Shown here in pieces: positions 1 through 5,595 of a stretch of DNA of 9,471 nucleotides. The stretch covers positions 1 through 9,471 of the forward strand of contig MERE01000094.1 in assembly GCA_001771975.1 (NCBI GenBank), read 5' to 3'. Below the pieces are notes generated by a model, which ran no database searches, was not told where the DNA came from, and worked only from the letters and a program-made list of their open reading frames with translations. The translations under genes were made by a program, and so were the position numbers. Each line of letters begins with the position of its first letter. Position 1 is the stretch's first letter. Origin of the DNA: Betaproteobacteria bacterium RIFCSPLOWO2_02_FULL_68_150 (GTDB lineage: Bacteria > Pseudomonadota > Gammaproteobacteria > Burkholderiales > SG8-39).

Positions 1-1120
1 CGATGACCGCCCAGACGATCCCGGTGTACACGAGTACGCGCGGCCGCAGGGCGCGCCTGAGCACCTGCGAGGGCGTGAGCTTGCGCTCCATCGCGTGCTG
101 CGTCGAATAGCGGATCAGCCCGCGCGGCGAACCGACCCGGTCCATCACCTGGTCGCAACCGTCGATGCACGCGGCGCAGCCGATGCACTGGTACTGCAGC
201 CCGTCACGGATGTCGATTCCCGTTGGGCAGACCTGCACGCAGATGCCGCAATTGACGCAGTCGCCGAGCTCGGGCCGCGCGGCGTGCCGCGCCCGCGAGC
301 CCCTGGGCTCGCCTCTTTCCCGGTCGTAGGTGATGATCAGCGTGTCCTTGTCGAACATCGCGCTCTGGAAGCGCGCGTACGGGCACATGTAGAGGCAGAC
401 CTGCTCGCGCATCCAGCCGGCGTTGCCGTAGGTGGCGAAACCGTAGAACAGAATCCAGAAGGTCTCCCACGGTCCGAGCGCAGGCGCCCTCCCGCCGCCG
501 ATCCAGCCGGGCAGCGCGGCCACCTCCGCCCACAGGTCGCGAACCGGCGTCACGTAGCCTACGAAGGTGAACCCGGTCCACAGCGCGAGCGCGATCCACG
601 CCGCGTGCTTGGCGGCCTTGAGCCCGAGCTTGCGCGCGTCCAGTGCGCCGCGGTCGAGCTTGATGCGCCGATTGCGGTCGCCCTCGATCACGCGCTCGAT
701 CCACATGAAGATTTCGGTGTAGACCGTCTGCGGGCAGGCGTAGCCGCACCACAGGCGGCCGGCGACCGCGGTGAACAGGAACAGCGCGAGCGCCGCAATG
801 ATCAGCAGCACCGAGAGGTAGATCACGTCCTGCGGCCAGAACACCAGGCCGAAAATGAAGAACTTGCGGTGCACGATGTCGAACAGCACCGCCTGGCGGT
901 CGTTCCACGTCAGCCAGGGGGTGCCGTAGAACACCAGTTGCGTCGCCCACACCAGCGCCCAGCGCCAGGCGGCGAACCAGCCGCTCACCGCGCGCGGGTA
1001 GATCTTCTCGTCGGCAGCGTAGAGTTCGGTGATGACGACGGCGCCCGGGCCGCCGGCTGCCGCCGGGGCCGCGGGTGCTGCGTTTATTGGAGTTATGTTC
1101 CGGGTGGAAGGTCGAGCCAT
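1..1120 (-). CDS. ccoG: Cytochrome c oxidase accessory protein CcoG, 3' end cut by window edge
   Basis: This is a polytopic membrane Fe-S protein (RdxA/FixG family) that takes part in cbb3 oxidase assembly, probably through copper reduction and delivery. The first 373 residues are visible. After a soluble Ala/Pro-rich N-terminus, hydrophobic segments lie near residues 53-70, 88-118, 170-190 and 218-234, and another begins near 360. Cysteine pairs sit at CGYACP (C125, C129) and CLYMCP (C242, C246). A two-cluster ferredoxin domain follows: CVNCGICVQVCP (C288, C291, C294, C298) and CIGCAACIDGC (C312, C315, C318, C322). The ATG at 1120 follows the ccoP stop by 16 bases, with AGGA 8 bases upstream, so it is the last visible gene of the ccoNOQPG operon. 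The C-terminal periplasmic part lies off the window. Family assignment is firm; the exact biochemical role is from family knowledge. Confidence 0.96.
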   Translation of the reverse strand, partial: MARPSTRNITPINAAPAAPAAAGGPGAVVITELYAADEKIYPRAVSGWFAAWRWALVWATQLVFYGTPWLTWNDRQAVLFDIVHRKFFIFGLVFWPQDVIYLSVLLIIAALALFLFTAVAGRLWCGYACPQTVYTEIFMWIERVIEGDRNRRIKLDRGALDARKLGLKAAKHAAWIALALWTGFTFVGYVTPVRDLWAEVAALPGWIGGGRAPALGPWETFWILFYGFATYGNAGWMREQVCLYMCPYARFQSAMFDKDTLIITYDRERGEPRGSRARHAARPELGDCVNCGICVQVCPTGIDIRDGLQYQCIGCAACIDGCDQVMDRVGSPRGLIRYSTQHAMERKLTPSQVLRRALRPRVLVYTGIVWAVI

Positions 1121-1136
1121 GCCTTCCGTCCTGCGT

Positions 1137-2036
1137 TTATCTGGGCGGCGCCGACAGCGACATCACGTACGCGGTCAGCAGGTGGATCTTCGCCGGGGAG
1201 ACGATGTCCTTGTGCGCGGGCATCTGGTTCTGGCGGCCCTTGGTGATCTGCTCGACGATCGCCGCTTCGCCCGAGCCGTGCAGCCAGATGCCGTCGGTCA
1301 GGTCGGGAGCGCCGAGCGCCGGGTTGCCTTTGCCCTCCGCGCCGTGGCACGCCACGCACAGCTGGTCGAATTTCTCCTTGCCGCGCGCCGCGCGCGCAGC
1401 GTCATGCTGGCCCTTCGACAGCGACAGCACGTAGTGCGCCGCATCCTGCGTCGACTGCACTCCCAGCGTCGGGCCGAACGGGGGCATCACGCCCCTGCGG
1501 CCGTCGGTGATCGAGGTCTTGATCGCCTCCGGCGTGCCGCCCCACAGCCAGTCCTTGTCGGTCAGGCTGGGAAAGTGGCGGCTGCCGCCGCCGTCGGAGG
1601 CGTGGCACTGCGCGCAGTTGTTGAGGAACAGCTTCTGCCCGATCGCGAGCGCTTCGCGGCTCTTCGCCACCTCCGCCACGTCGAGCTTGGCGTACTTGTC
1701 GTAGAGCGGGCCGAATTGCGCGTTGGCGACCCGGGTTTCTTCTTCCAGCTGGCCGATCTGGCTCCAGCCGAACGTGCCCTGGTAGCTGCCCAGTCCCGGA
1801 TACACCACCAGGTAGCCCAGCGAGAACACCACCGTGATGTAGAACATCCACGCCCACCAGCGCGGCATCGGGTTGTTGTATTCCTGCAGGTTCTCGTCCC
1901 ACACGTGGCCGGTGGTATCGGCCTCGACCGCCTTGCGCACGCTTTGCATCTTCAGGAACACGCCGCAGGCGACGATCGACAGCAGGCTGATCACCGCGAT
2001 GTAGAGGTCCCAGAAACCGCTCGTGAACTGGCTCAT
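1137..2036 (-). CDS. ccoP: cbb3-type cytochrome c oxidase subunit III, diheme CcoP
   Basis: This membrane-anchored diheme cytochrome c passes electrons to CcoO and CcoN. The protein is 299 residues, a usual length. Two N-terminal membrane segments (about 8-27 and 62-80) flank a FixP_N-type region with the typical EYNNPMPRWW stretch. Two cytochrome c domains follow in the periplasm. The first has CAQCH (141-145) with likely axial Met184 in GVMPPF; the second has CVACH (227-231) with likely axial Met272 in NQMPAH. The ATG at 2036 overlaps the ccoQ stop as ATGA and has GGAGA about 8 bases upstream inside ccoQ, which fixes the start. The open frame continues upstream to 2117, but that extension only reads through ccoQ out of frame. 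All heme-binding residues are intact, so the subunit should be functional. Confidence 0.98.
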   Translation of the reverse strand: MSQFTSGFWDLYIAVISLLSIVACGVFLKMQSVRKAVEADTTGHVWDENLQEYNNPMPRWWAWMFYITVVFSLGYLVVYPGLGSYQGTFGWSQIGQLEEETRVANAQFGPLYDKYAKLDVAEVAKSREALAIGQKLFLNNCAQCHASDGGGSRHFPSLTDKDWLWGGTPEAIKTSITDGRRGVMPPFGPTLGVQSTQDAAHYVLSLSKGQHDAARAARGKEKFDQLCVACHGAEGKGNPALGAPDLTDGIWLHGSGEAAIVEQITKGRQNQMPAHKDIVSPAKIHLLTAYVMSLSAPPR

Positions 2037-2182
2037 GACCGGTCTCCGTCGTCGTTGAGGGGCAGCAGGGCGTCGCGCTCGAAGCGCTCCCTGCGTGCAG
2101 GGGCGTAGGCCCACCACACGATGCCGAGAAACGCCGCGAGCGCGGCGACCGTGATCAAGCTTCTCAGAAGGTTGATGTCCAT
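2033..2182 (-). CDS. ccoQ: cbb3-type oxidase small subunit CcoQ (FixQ)
   Basis: This 49-residue single-pass membrane protein of the CcoQ/FixQ family is a non-catalytic subunit that stabilises the complex or modulates CcoP binding. It begins MDINLLRSL, has one hydrophobic helix at about residues 8-26 ending in VWWAYAP, then a charged cytoplasmic tail rich in Arg, Glu and Asp. That pattern and the position between ccoO and ccoP identify it. It starts 5 bases after the ccoO stop and its own stop overlaps the ccoP ATG by 4 bases, so translation is probably coupled on both sides. The Shine-Dalgarno is weak, which fits coupling. The frame stays open much further upstream (to 2503), but that part is ccoO read out of frame. 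Confidence 0.93.
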   Translation of the reverse strand: MDINLLRSLITVAALAAFLGIVWWAYAPARRERFERDALLPLNDDGDRS

Positions 2183-2187
2183 GGCGG

Positions 2188-2799
2188 TCACTGCTTGGCC
2201 TTGAGGGCGGTGCCGAGCACCTGGAGGTACGCGATCAGCGCGTCCATTTCGGTCTTGTCCTTGAGCTCGCCCTTGGCCTGCGCGATCGCGTCGTCCTGGT
2301 ACGGCACGCCGACCACGCGCAGGGCGCGCATCTTGGCCTCGATGTCCTCGGCGTCGGCCGCGGCCTTCGCCAGCCAGGAGTACGAGGGCATGTTCGACTC
2401 CGGCACCACGCTGCGCGGATTCATCAGGTGCAGCCGGTGCCACTCGTCGCTGTAGCGCCCGCCGACGCGGTGCAGGTCGGGCCCGGTGCGCTTCGAGCCC
2501 CACTGGAACGGATGGTCGTAGACGAATTCGCCGGCCACCGAATAGTGGCCGTAGCGCTCCACCTCGGCGCGGAACGGCCGCACCATCTGCGAGTGGCAGT
2601 TGTAACAGCCCTCGCGGATGTAGACGTCGCGCCCGGTGAGTTCGAGCGGCGCGTAGGGCTTGAGTCCCGCGACCGGCTCGGTCATCGTCTTCATGAACGA
2701 CAGCGGCACGATCTCGACCAGCCCGCCGACCGCGATGATGAGGATGATGAGGACGATCATGAGCGCCTGGTTGCGCTCGATCCTGTCGTGAGTGAGCAT
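2188..2799 (-). CDS. ccoO: cbb3-type cytochrome c oxidase subunit II, monoheme CcoO
   Basis: This membrane-anchored monoheme cytochrome c relays electrons from CcoP to the CcoN active site. The 203-residue product has the standard length. An N-terminal membrane anchor spans roughly residues 12-34, followed by PLSFMKTMTEPV and a periplasmic cytochrome c domain. The heme site is CYNCH (65-69) in the family signature GCYNCHSQMVRPF, and the likely axial ligand is Met137 in SNMPSYSWL. The ATG at 2799 has GGGGAG ending about 6 bases upstream. The gene lies 28 bases after ccoN, and ccoQ follows after 5 bases, as expected in one operon transcript. No anomalies are seen. Confidence 0.98.
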   Translation of the reverse strand: MLTHDRIERNQALMIVLIILIIAVGGLVEIVPLSFMKTMTEPVAGLKPYAPLELTGRDVYIREGCYNCHSQMVRPFRAEVERYGHYSVAGEFVYDHPFQWGSKRTGPDLHRVGGRYSDEWHRLHLMNPRSVVPESNMPSYSWLAKAAADAEDIEAKMRALRVVGVPYQDDAIAQAKGELKDKTEMDALIAYLQVLGTALKAKQ

Positions 2800-2827
2800 G
2801 TTCTTCTCCCCTGTCTTTCGGTCGGCG

Positions 2828-4255
2828 TCAGGCGTGCGCCGCGGCAGGCAGCGGAATCGCCGCGTCCACCGCCTGGGCGCCGGCCACCGTCTTCAGCACG
2901 TTGTAGAGCATGATCAGCATGCCGGCGAGGTAGAGCAGACCGCCGAGGAGGCGAATGGCGTAGAACGGATAGGTCGCCTTCACGCTCTCCACGAAAGTGT
3001 AGGTGAGCGTGCCGTCGGCGCTCACGCCGCGCCACATCAGGCCCTGCATCACGCCGGCGATCCACATCGCGGCGATGTACAGCACGATGCCGATGGTCGC
3101 GACCCAGAAATGCGTGTTGACCAGGCGCATCGAGTACATTTCGGTGCGGCCGAACAGGCGCGGCACGAGGTGGTAGATGCAGCCGAAGGTGACCAGCCCC
3201 ACCCAGCCGAGCGCGCCGCTGTGCACGTGGCCGATGGTCCAGTCGGTGTAGTGCGAAAGCGCGTTCACCGTCTTGATCGACATCATCGGTCCCTCGAAGG
3301 TCGACATGCCGTAGAACGACAGCGACACGATGAGGAACTTGAGGATCGGGTCGGTGCGCAGCTTGTGCCACGCGCCCGACAGCGTCATGATGCCGTTGAT
3401 CATCCCGCCCCAGGACGGCGCCAGCAGGATGAGCGAGAACAGCATTCCCAGCGACTGCGCCCAGTCGGGCAGCGCCGTGTAGTGCAGATGGTGCGGGCCG
3501 GCCCACATGTAGGTGAAGATCAGTGCCCAGAAGTGCACCACCGACAGGCGGTACGAGTACACCGGACGCTCGGCCTGCTTCGGGATGAAGTAGTACATCA
3601 TGCCGAGGAAGCCCGCGGTGAGGAAGAAACCGACCGCGTTGTGGCCGTACCACCACTGCACCATCGCGTCCTGCGCCCCGGCGTACGCCGAGTACGACTT
3701 CCAGAAGCTCGCCGGAATCGCGGCGCTGTTGACGATGTGCAGCACCGCCACGGTGATGATGAAGGCGCCGAAAAACCAGTTGGCGACGTAGATGTGCGGG
3801 ATCTTGCGCTTGAAGATCGTGCCGAAGAACACCACCGCGTAGGCGACCCACACCAGCGCGATGAGGATGTCGATCGGCCACTCGAGCTCGGCGTACTCCT
3901 TGCCCGACGTGTAGCCGAGCGGCAGCGTGACGGCCGCGAGTACGATCACCGCCTGCCAGCCCCAGAAAGTGAACGCCGCGAGTCCCGGCGAAAACAGGCG
4001 CGCGTGGCAGGTGCGCTGCACCACGTAATAAGAGGTGGCGAACAGCGCGCAGCCGCCGAAGGCGAAGATCACCGCGTTGGTGTGCAGCGGGCGCAGCCGC
4101 CCGTAGCTCAACCAGGGAATCTCGAAATTGAGCTCCGGCCAGATCAGCTGCGCGGCGATGATCACGCCGACCAGCATCCCCACCACGCCCCAGATCACGG
4201 TCATGATCGCGAACTGGCGCACGACGGTGTAGTTGTACGTGTTTTCGCTTTGCAT
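2828..4255 (-). CDS. ccoN: cbb3-type cytochrome c oxidase catalytic subunit I CcoN
   Basis: CcoN is the heme-copper oxidase subunit that reduces oxygen at the heme b3-CuB site with high affinity and pumps protons. The 475-residue product is hydrophobic throughout (about 12 helices). Expected ligands are present: H58 in RPLHTNAV and H345 for low-spin heme b, H343 in GHVHSG for heme b3, and H205 in WWYGHNAVG plus H255/H256 in GPHHLHYT for CuB. Y249 in FTYMWAG is the likely His-crosslinked tyrosine typical of C-family oxidases, and the conserved E321 (STFEGP) is also there. The ATG at 4255 is chosen because GGGGAG lies 7 bases upstream and the protein then opens MQSENTYNYTVV like its relatives. 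The frame is open to 4330, but earlier starts would fall inside the promoter and FNR box. It is the first gene of ccoNOQPG. Confidence 0.98.
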   Translation of the reverse strand: MQSENTYNYTVVRQFAIMTVIWGVVGMLVGVIIAAQLIWPELNFEIPWLSYGRLRPLHTNAVIFAFGGCALFATSYYVVQRTCHARLFSPGLAAFTFWGWQAVIVLAAVTLPLGYTSGKEYAELEWPIDILIALVWVAYAVVFFGTIFKRKIPHIYVANWFFGAFIITVAVLHIVNSAAIPASFWKSYSAYAGAQDAMVQWWYGHNAVGFFLTAGFLGMMYYFIPKQAERPVYSYRLSVVHFWALIFTYMWAGPHHLHYTALPDWAQSLGMLFSLILLAPSWGGMINGIMTLSGAWHKLRTDPILKFLIVSLSFYGMSTFEGPMMSIKTVNALSHYTDWTIGHVHSGALGWVGLVTFGCIYHLVPRLFGRTEMYSMRLVNTHFWVATIGIVLYIAAMWIAGVMQGLMWRGVSADGTLTYTFVESVKATYPFYAIRLLGGLLYLAGMLIMLYNVLKTVAGAQAVDAAIPLPAAAHA

Positions 4256-4262
4256 CGATTCG

Positions 4263-4268
4263 CTCCCC
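4263..4268 (-). promoter_or_regulatory. Ribosome binding site that sets the ccoN start
   Basis: GGGGAG on the minus strand lies 7 bases before the ATG at 4255. It decides between this start and in-frame alternatives at 4330 and 4327, which have no such site and overlap the FNR-type box. Confidence 0.75.
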
Positions 4269-4289
4269 GGATCGCCGTGACTGAAAGGA

Positions 4290-4330
4290 ATGCTAGGTTT
4301 GTAGCGCCCCTGGCGATTGATCTGCATCAA
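4290..4330 (-). promoter_or_regulatory. FNR/ANR-dependent ccoN promoter (box 4317-4330, -10 4290-4295)
   Basis: TTGATCTGCATCAA (plus strand, 4317-4330) matches the FNR/ANR consensus TTGAT-N4-ATCAA at all ten defined positions. On the minus strand it is followed, 21 bases later, by TAGCAT (4295-4290), four of six matches to the sigma-70 -10 hexamer. With this -10 the start point would fall near 4282-4283, placing the box centre close to -41.5. That is the class II activator position, where the regulator replaces a -35 element. Transcription would then run into ccoN with a leader of about 27 bases. Control of ccoNOQP by FNR-type regulators is well established in proteobacteria. The box match is seen directly; the transcription start is inferred. 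Confidence 0.88.
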
Positions 4331-4372
4331 AGACGTGGGGGGCTCGCGTGGGAGGAAGCGAGCGCACGCCGG

Positions 4373-4386
4373 TTGACCGGAATCAG
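4373..4386. promoter_or_regulatory. Possible second, degenerate FNR-type site upstream of ccoN
   Basis: TTGACCGGAATCAG matches eight of ten defined positions of TTGAT-N4-ATCAA. It lies just after the alcohol dehydrogenase stop codon, with its centre 56 bases upstream of the perfect box and about 97 bases before the inferred ccoN start point. It could be an auxiliary site, but a match of this quality can arise by chance in a short search. Confidence 0.3.
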
Positions 4387-4387
4387 A

Positions 4388-5374
4388 TCAGGCCGCAACC
4401 AGGACCGCAGCGCCTCTCAAGGTCCCCGTGCGCAGCGCAGCGAGCGCCGCGTTCGCCTCGCCGAGCGCGTAGCGCGTGGTCTCGATGCGCAGCGCCACTT
4501 CGGCCGCGATGCGCATGAACTGCTCCCCGTCGGCGCGCGTCAGGTTCGCCACCGACTGGACGCGGCGCTCGCCCCAGAGCAACGCATACGCAAAAGAGGG
4601 AATGTCGCTCATGTGAATGCCGCCGCACACGACGCTGCCGCCCTTGCGCACGCACCTGAGCGCCTGCGGCAGGAGCGCGCCGACCGGCGCGAAGATGATC
4701 GCGGCATCGAGCGGCTCGGGCGGCGTTTCGCCCGAGCCTCCCGCCCAGGTTGCGCCGCAACGCATCGCAAACGCCTGGCCTTCGCGGTCGCCGTCGCGCG
4801 TGAAGGCGTACACGCTGCGGCCCTGATGCCGCGCCACCTGGGCGAGGATATGCGCGGCGGCGCCGAAACCGTAGACCCCCAGATGGCGCGCCTCTCCCGC
4901 CATCGCCAGGGTGCGATAGCCGATCAGGCCCGCGCACAGCAGCGGCGCCGCGGCCTCGTCGGCATAGCGCTCCGGAATGGCGAAGCAGAAGCGCTCGTCG
5001 GCGAGCGCGTACTCGGCATAGCCGCCGTCGAGGTCATAGCCCGTAAAGCGCGCGCCGTCGCAGAGGTTCTCGCGCCCGTTGCGGCAGTACTCGCAAACGC
5101 CGCAGGTCTCGCCCAGCCATGGAACTCCGACCCGGTCTCCCGGCGCGAACCGCTCTGCCGCAGCGCCGGCTGCGACCACGCGTGCCACGATCTCGTGCCC
5201 GGGCGTTATCGGCCTGCGGCCGCCCGGGAGTTCCCCATCGGCGATATGCAGGTCGGTTCGACACACGCCGCAGGCCCGTACCGCGAGCAGCAGCTGGCGC
5301 GGTGCCGGTTCGGGTATCGGCAGCCGTTCCTCCCGCAGTGGCGTGTGCGCGGCGTGCAAGCGCATCGCGCGCAT
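4388..5374 (-). CDS. Zinc-dependent alcohol dehydrogenase (MDR superfamily)
   Basis: This is a medium-chain dehydrogenase/reductase that would interconvert alcohols and aldehydes with a nicotinamide cofactor; the substrate is unknown. Numbering from the ATG at 5374, catalytic zinc ligands are likely C38 in ACGVCRTDLH, H60/E61 in PGHE and C147 in PLLCAG. The structural zinc cysteines are C91, C94, C97 and C105 in CGVCEYCRNGRENLC. A Rossmann fold opens at GVYGFGAAAH. The second strand ends in FTRD rather than a lone acidic residue, which may favour NADP(H) (inference). The start is uncertain: the frame extends to a GTG at 5413 overlapping the ccoS stop as GTGA, but those 13 codons encode a REP-like palindrome. 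The ATG at 5374 (or 5365) gives the usual MRAMRLHAA N-terminus. No start has a clear Shine-Dalgarno. It sits between ccoS and ccoN, unlike the common arrangement. Confidence 0.9.
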   Translation of the reverse strand: MRAMRLHAAHTPLREERLPIPEPAPRQLLLAVRACGVCRTDLHIADGELPGGRRPITPGHEIVARVVAAGAAAERFAPGDRVGVPWLGETCGVCEYCRNGRENLCDGARFTGYDLDGGYAEYALADERFCFAIPERYADEAAAPLLCAGLIGYRTLAMAGEARHLGVYGFGAAAHILAQVARHQGRSVYAFTRDGDREGQAFAMRCGATWAGGSGETPPEPLDAAIIFAPVGALLPQALRCVRKGGSVVCGGIHMSDIPSFAYALLWGERRVQSVANLTRADGEQFMRIAAEVALRIETTRYALGEANAALAALRTGTLRGAAVLVAA

Positions 5375-5381
5375 CGTGCCG

Positions 5382-5400
5382 TCGGGGTCAGAGCCCGATT
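5382..5400 (+). repeat. REP-like palindromic unit, arm A
   Basis: TCGGGGTCAGAGCCCGATT can fold on itself as TCGGG-(7 bases)-CCCGA. It is also the inverted copy, 18 of 19 bases, of the unit at 5430-5448, with 29 bases between them. It lies upstream of the alcohol dehydrogenase ATG at 5374 and inside the possible GTG-started extension. The form resembles the REP/BIME elements spread by REP-associated tyrosine transposases, but copy number in the genome cannot be seen here. Confidence 0.7.
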
Positions 5401-5409
5401 TCACTTGCG

Positions 5410-5595
5410 TCACGCTTCGGGTGGTCTGGAATCGGGCTCCGACCCCGATTTCCGGTCATCGTCTTCGAGAATCGAGTAGCCCGGGCGCTCGAGGTCGTCG
5501 AACTGGCCGCCGTGCAGCGCGCGCCAGAACACCCAGCCGATCAGAAATACGAGCGCGACCGAGAGAGGAACGAGGAGGTAGAGACTGCTTTCCAT
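5410..5595 (-). CDS. ccoS: cbb3-type oxidase assembly protein CcoS
   Basis: CcoS is a small single-pass membrane protein required for putting heme and copper cofactors into the cbb3 oxidase. The 61-residue product opens MESSLYLLVPLSVALVFL and continues IGWVFWRALHGGQFDDLE, then PGYSILEDDD, the family signature almost entire. The helix covers about residues 5-25. The ATG at 5595 lies inside the end of ccoI, giving a 55-base out-of-frame overlap, and the stop overlaps a GTG of the next frame as GTGA. No strong Shine-Dalgarno precedes it, so coupling to ccoI translation is likely. The tail KSGSEPDSRPPEA is encoded by a REP-like palindrome and is probably a late addition. The gene is ordinary up to about residue 47. 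Confidence 0.95.
   Translation of the reverse strand: MESSLYLLVPLSVALVFLIGWVFWRALHGGQFDDLERPGYSILEDDDRKSGSEPDSRPPEA
5428..5453 (+). repeat. REP-like palindromic unit, arm B
   Basis: AATCGGG (5430-5436) pairs with CCCGATT (5444-5450) around a 7-base loop. Flanking GG (5428-5429) and CC (5452-5453) extend the stem past one bulged T. Bases 5430-5448 are an inverted copy of arm A with one mismatch. The element lies wholly within the coding region for the C-terminus of CcoS. Together the two arms could fold either as two small hairpins or as one long stem around a 29-base loop, which in the transcript could affect readthrough or stability between ccoS and the dehydrogenase gene. Confidence 0.75.

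Noticed and set aside
4256..4330. A 25-residue N-terminal extension of CcoN
   Set aside because: It would begin inside the FNR-type box and read through the inferred promoter; the strong ribosome binding site and the family-like N-terminus both support the ATG at 4255.
4342..4380. Hairpins after the dehydrogenase stop (GCTCGC 4342-4347 with GCGAGC 4358-4363; CCGG-TTGA-CCGG 4369-4380) as an intrinsic terminator
   Set aside because: The stems are short and no T-tract follows on the minus strand, so termination is not supported; some readthrough into ccoN is possible.
5375..5413. GTG at 5413 as the dehydrogenase start
   Set aside because: The 13 added codons are repeat-derived and no Shine-Dalgarno precedes it. 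It is not fully excluded, because the GTGA overlap with ccoS could allow coupled reinitiation.
2792..5479. An 895-codon plus-strand open frame opposite ccoN and the dehydrogenase gene
   Set aside because: It is antisense to real genes, crosses the ccoN promoter, and is low-complexity Arg/His/Ala/Val-rich with no membrane or domain pattern of its own.
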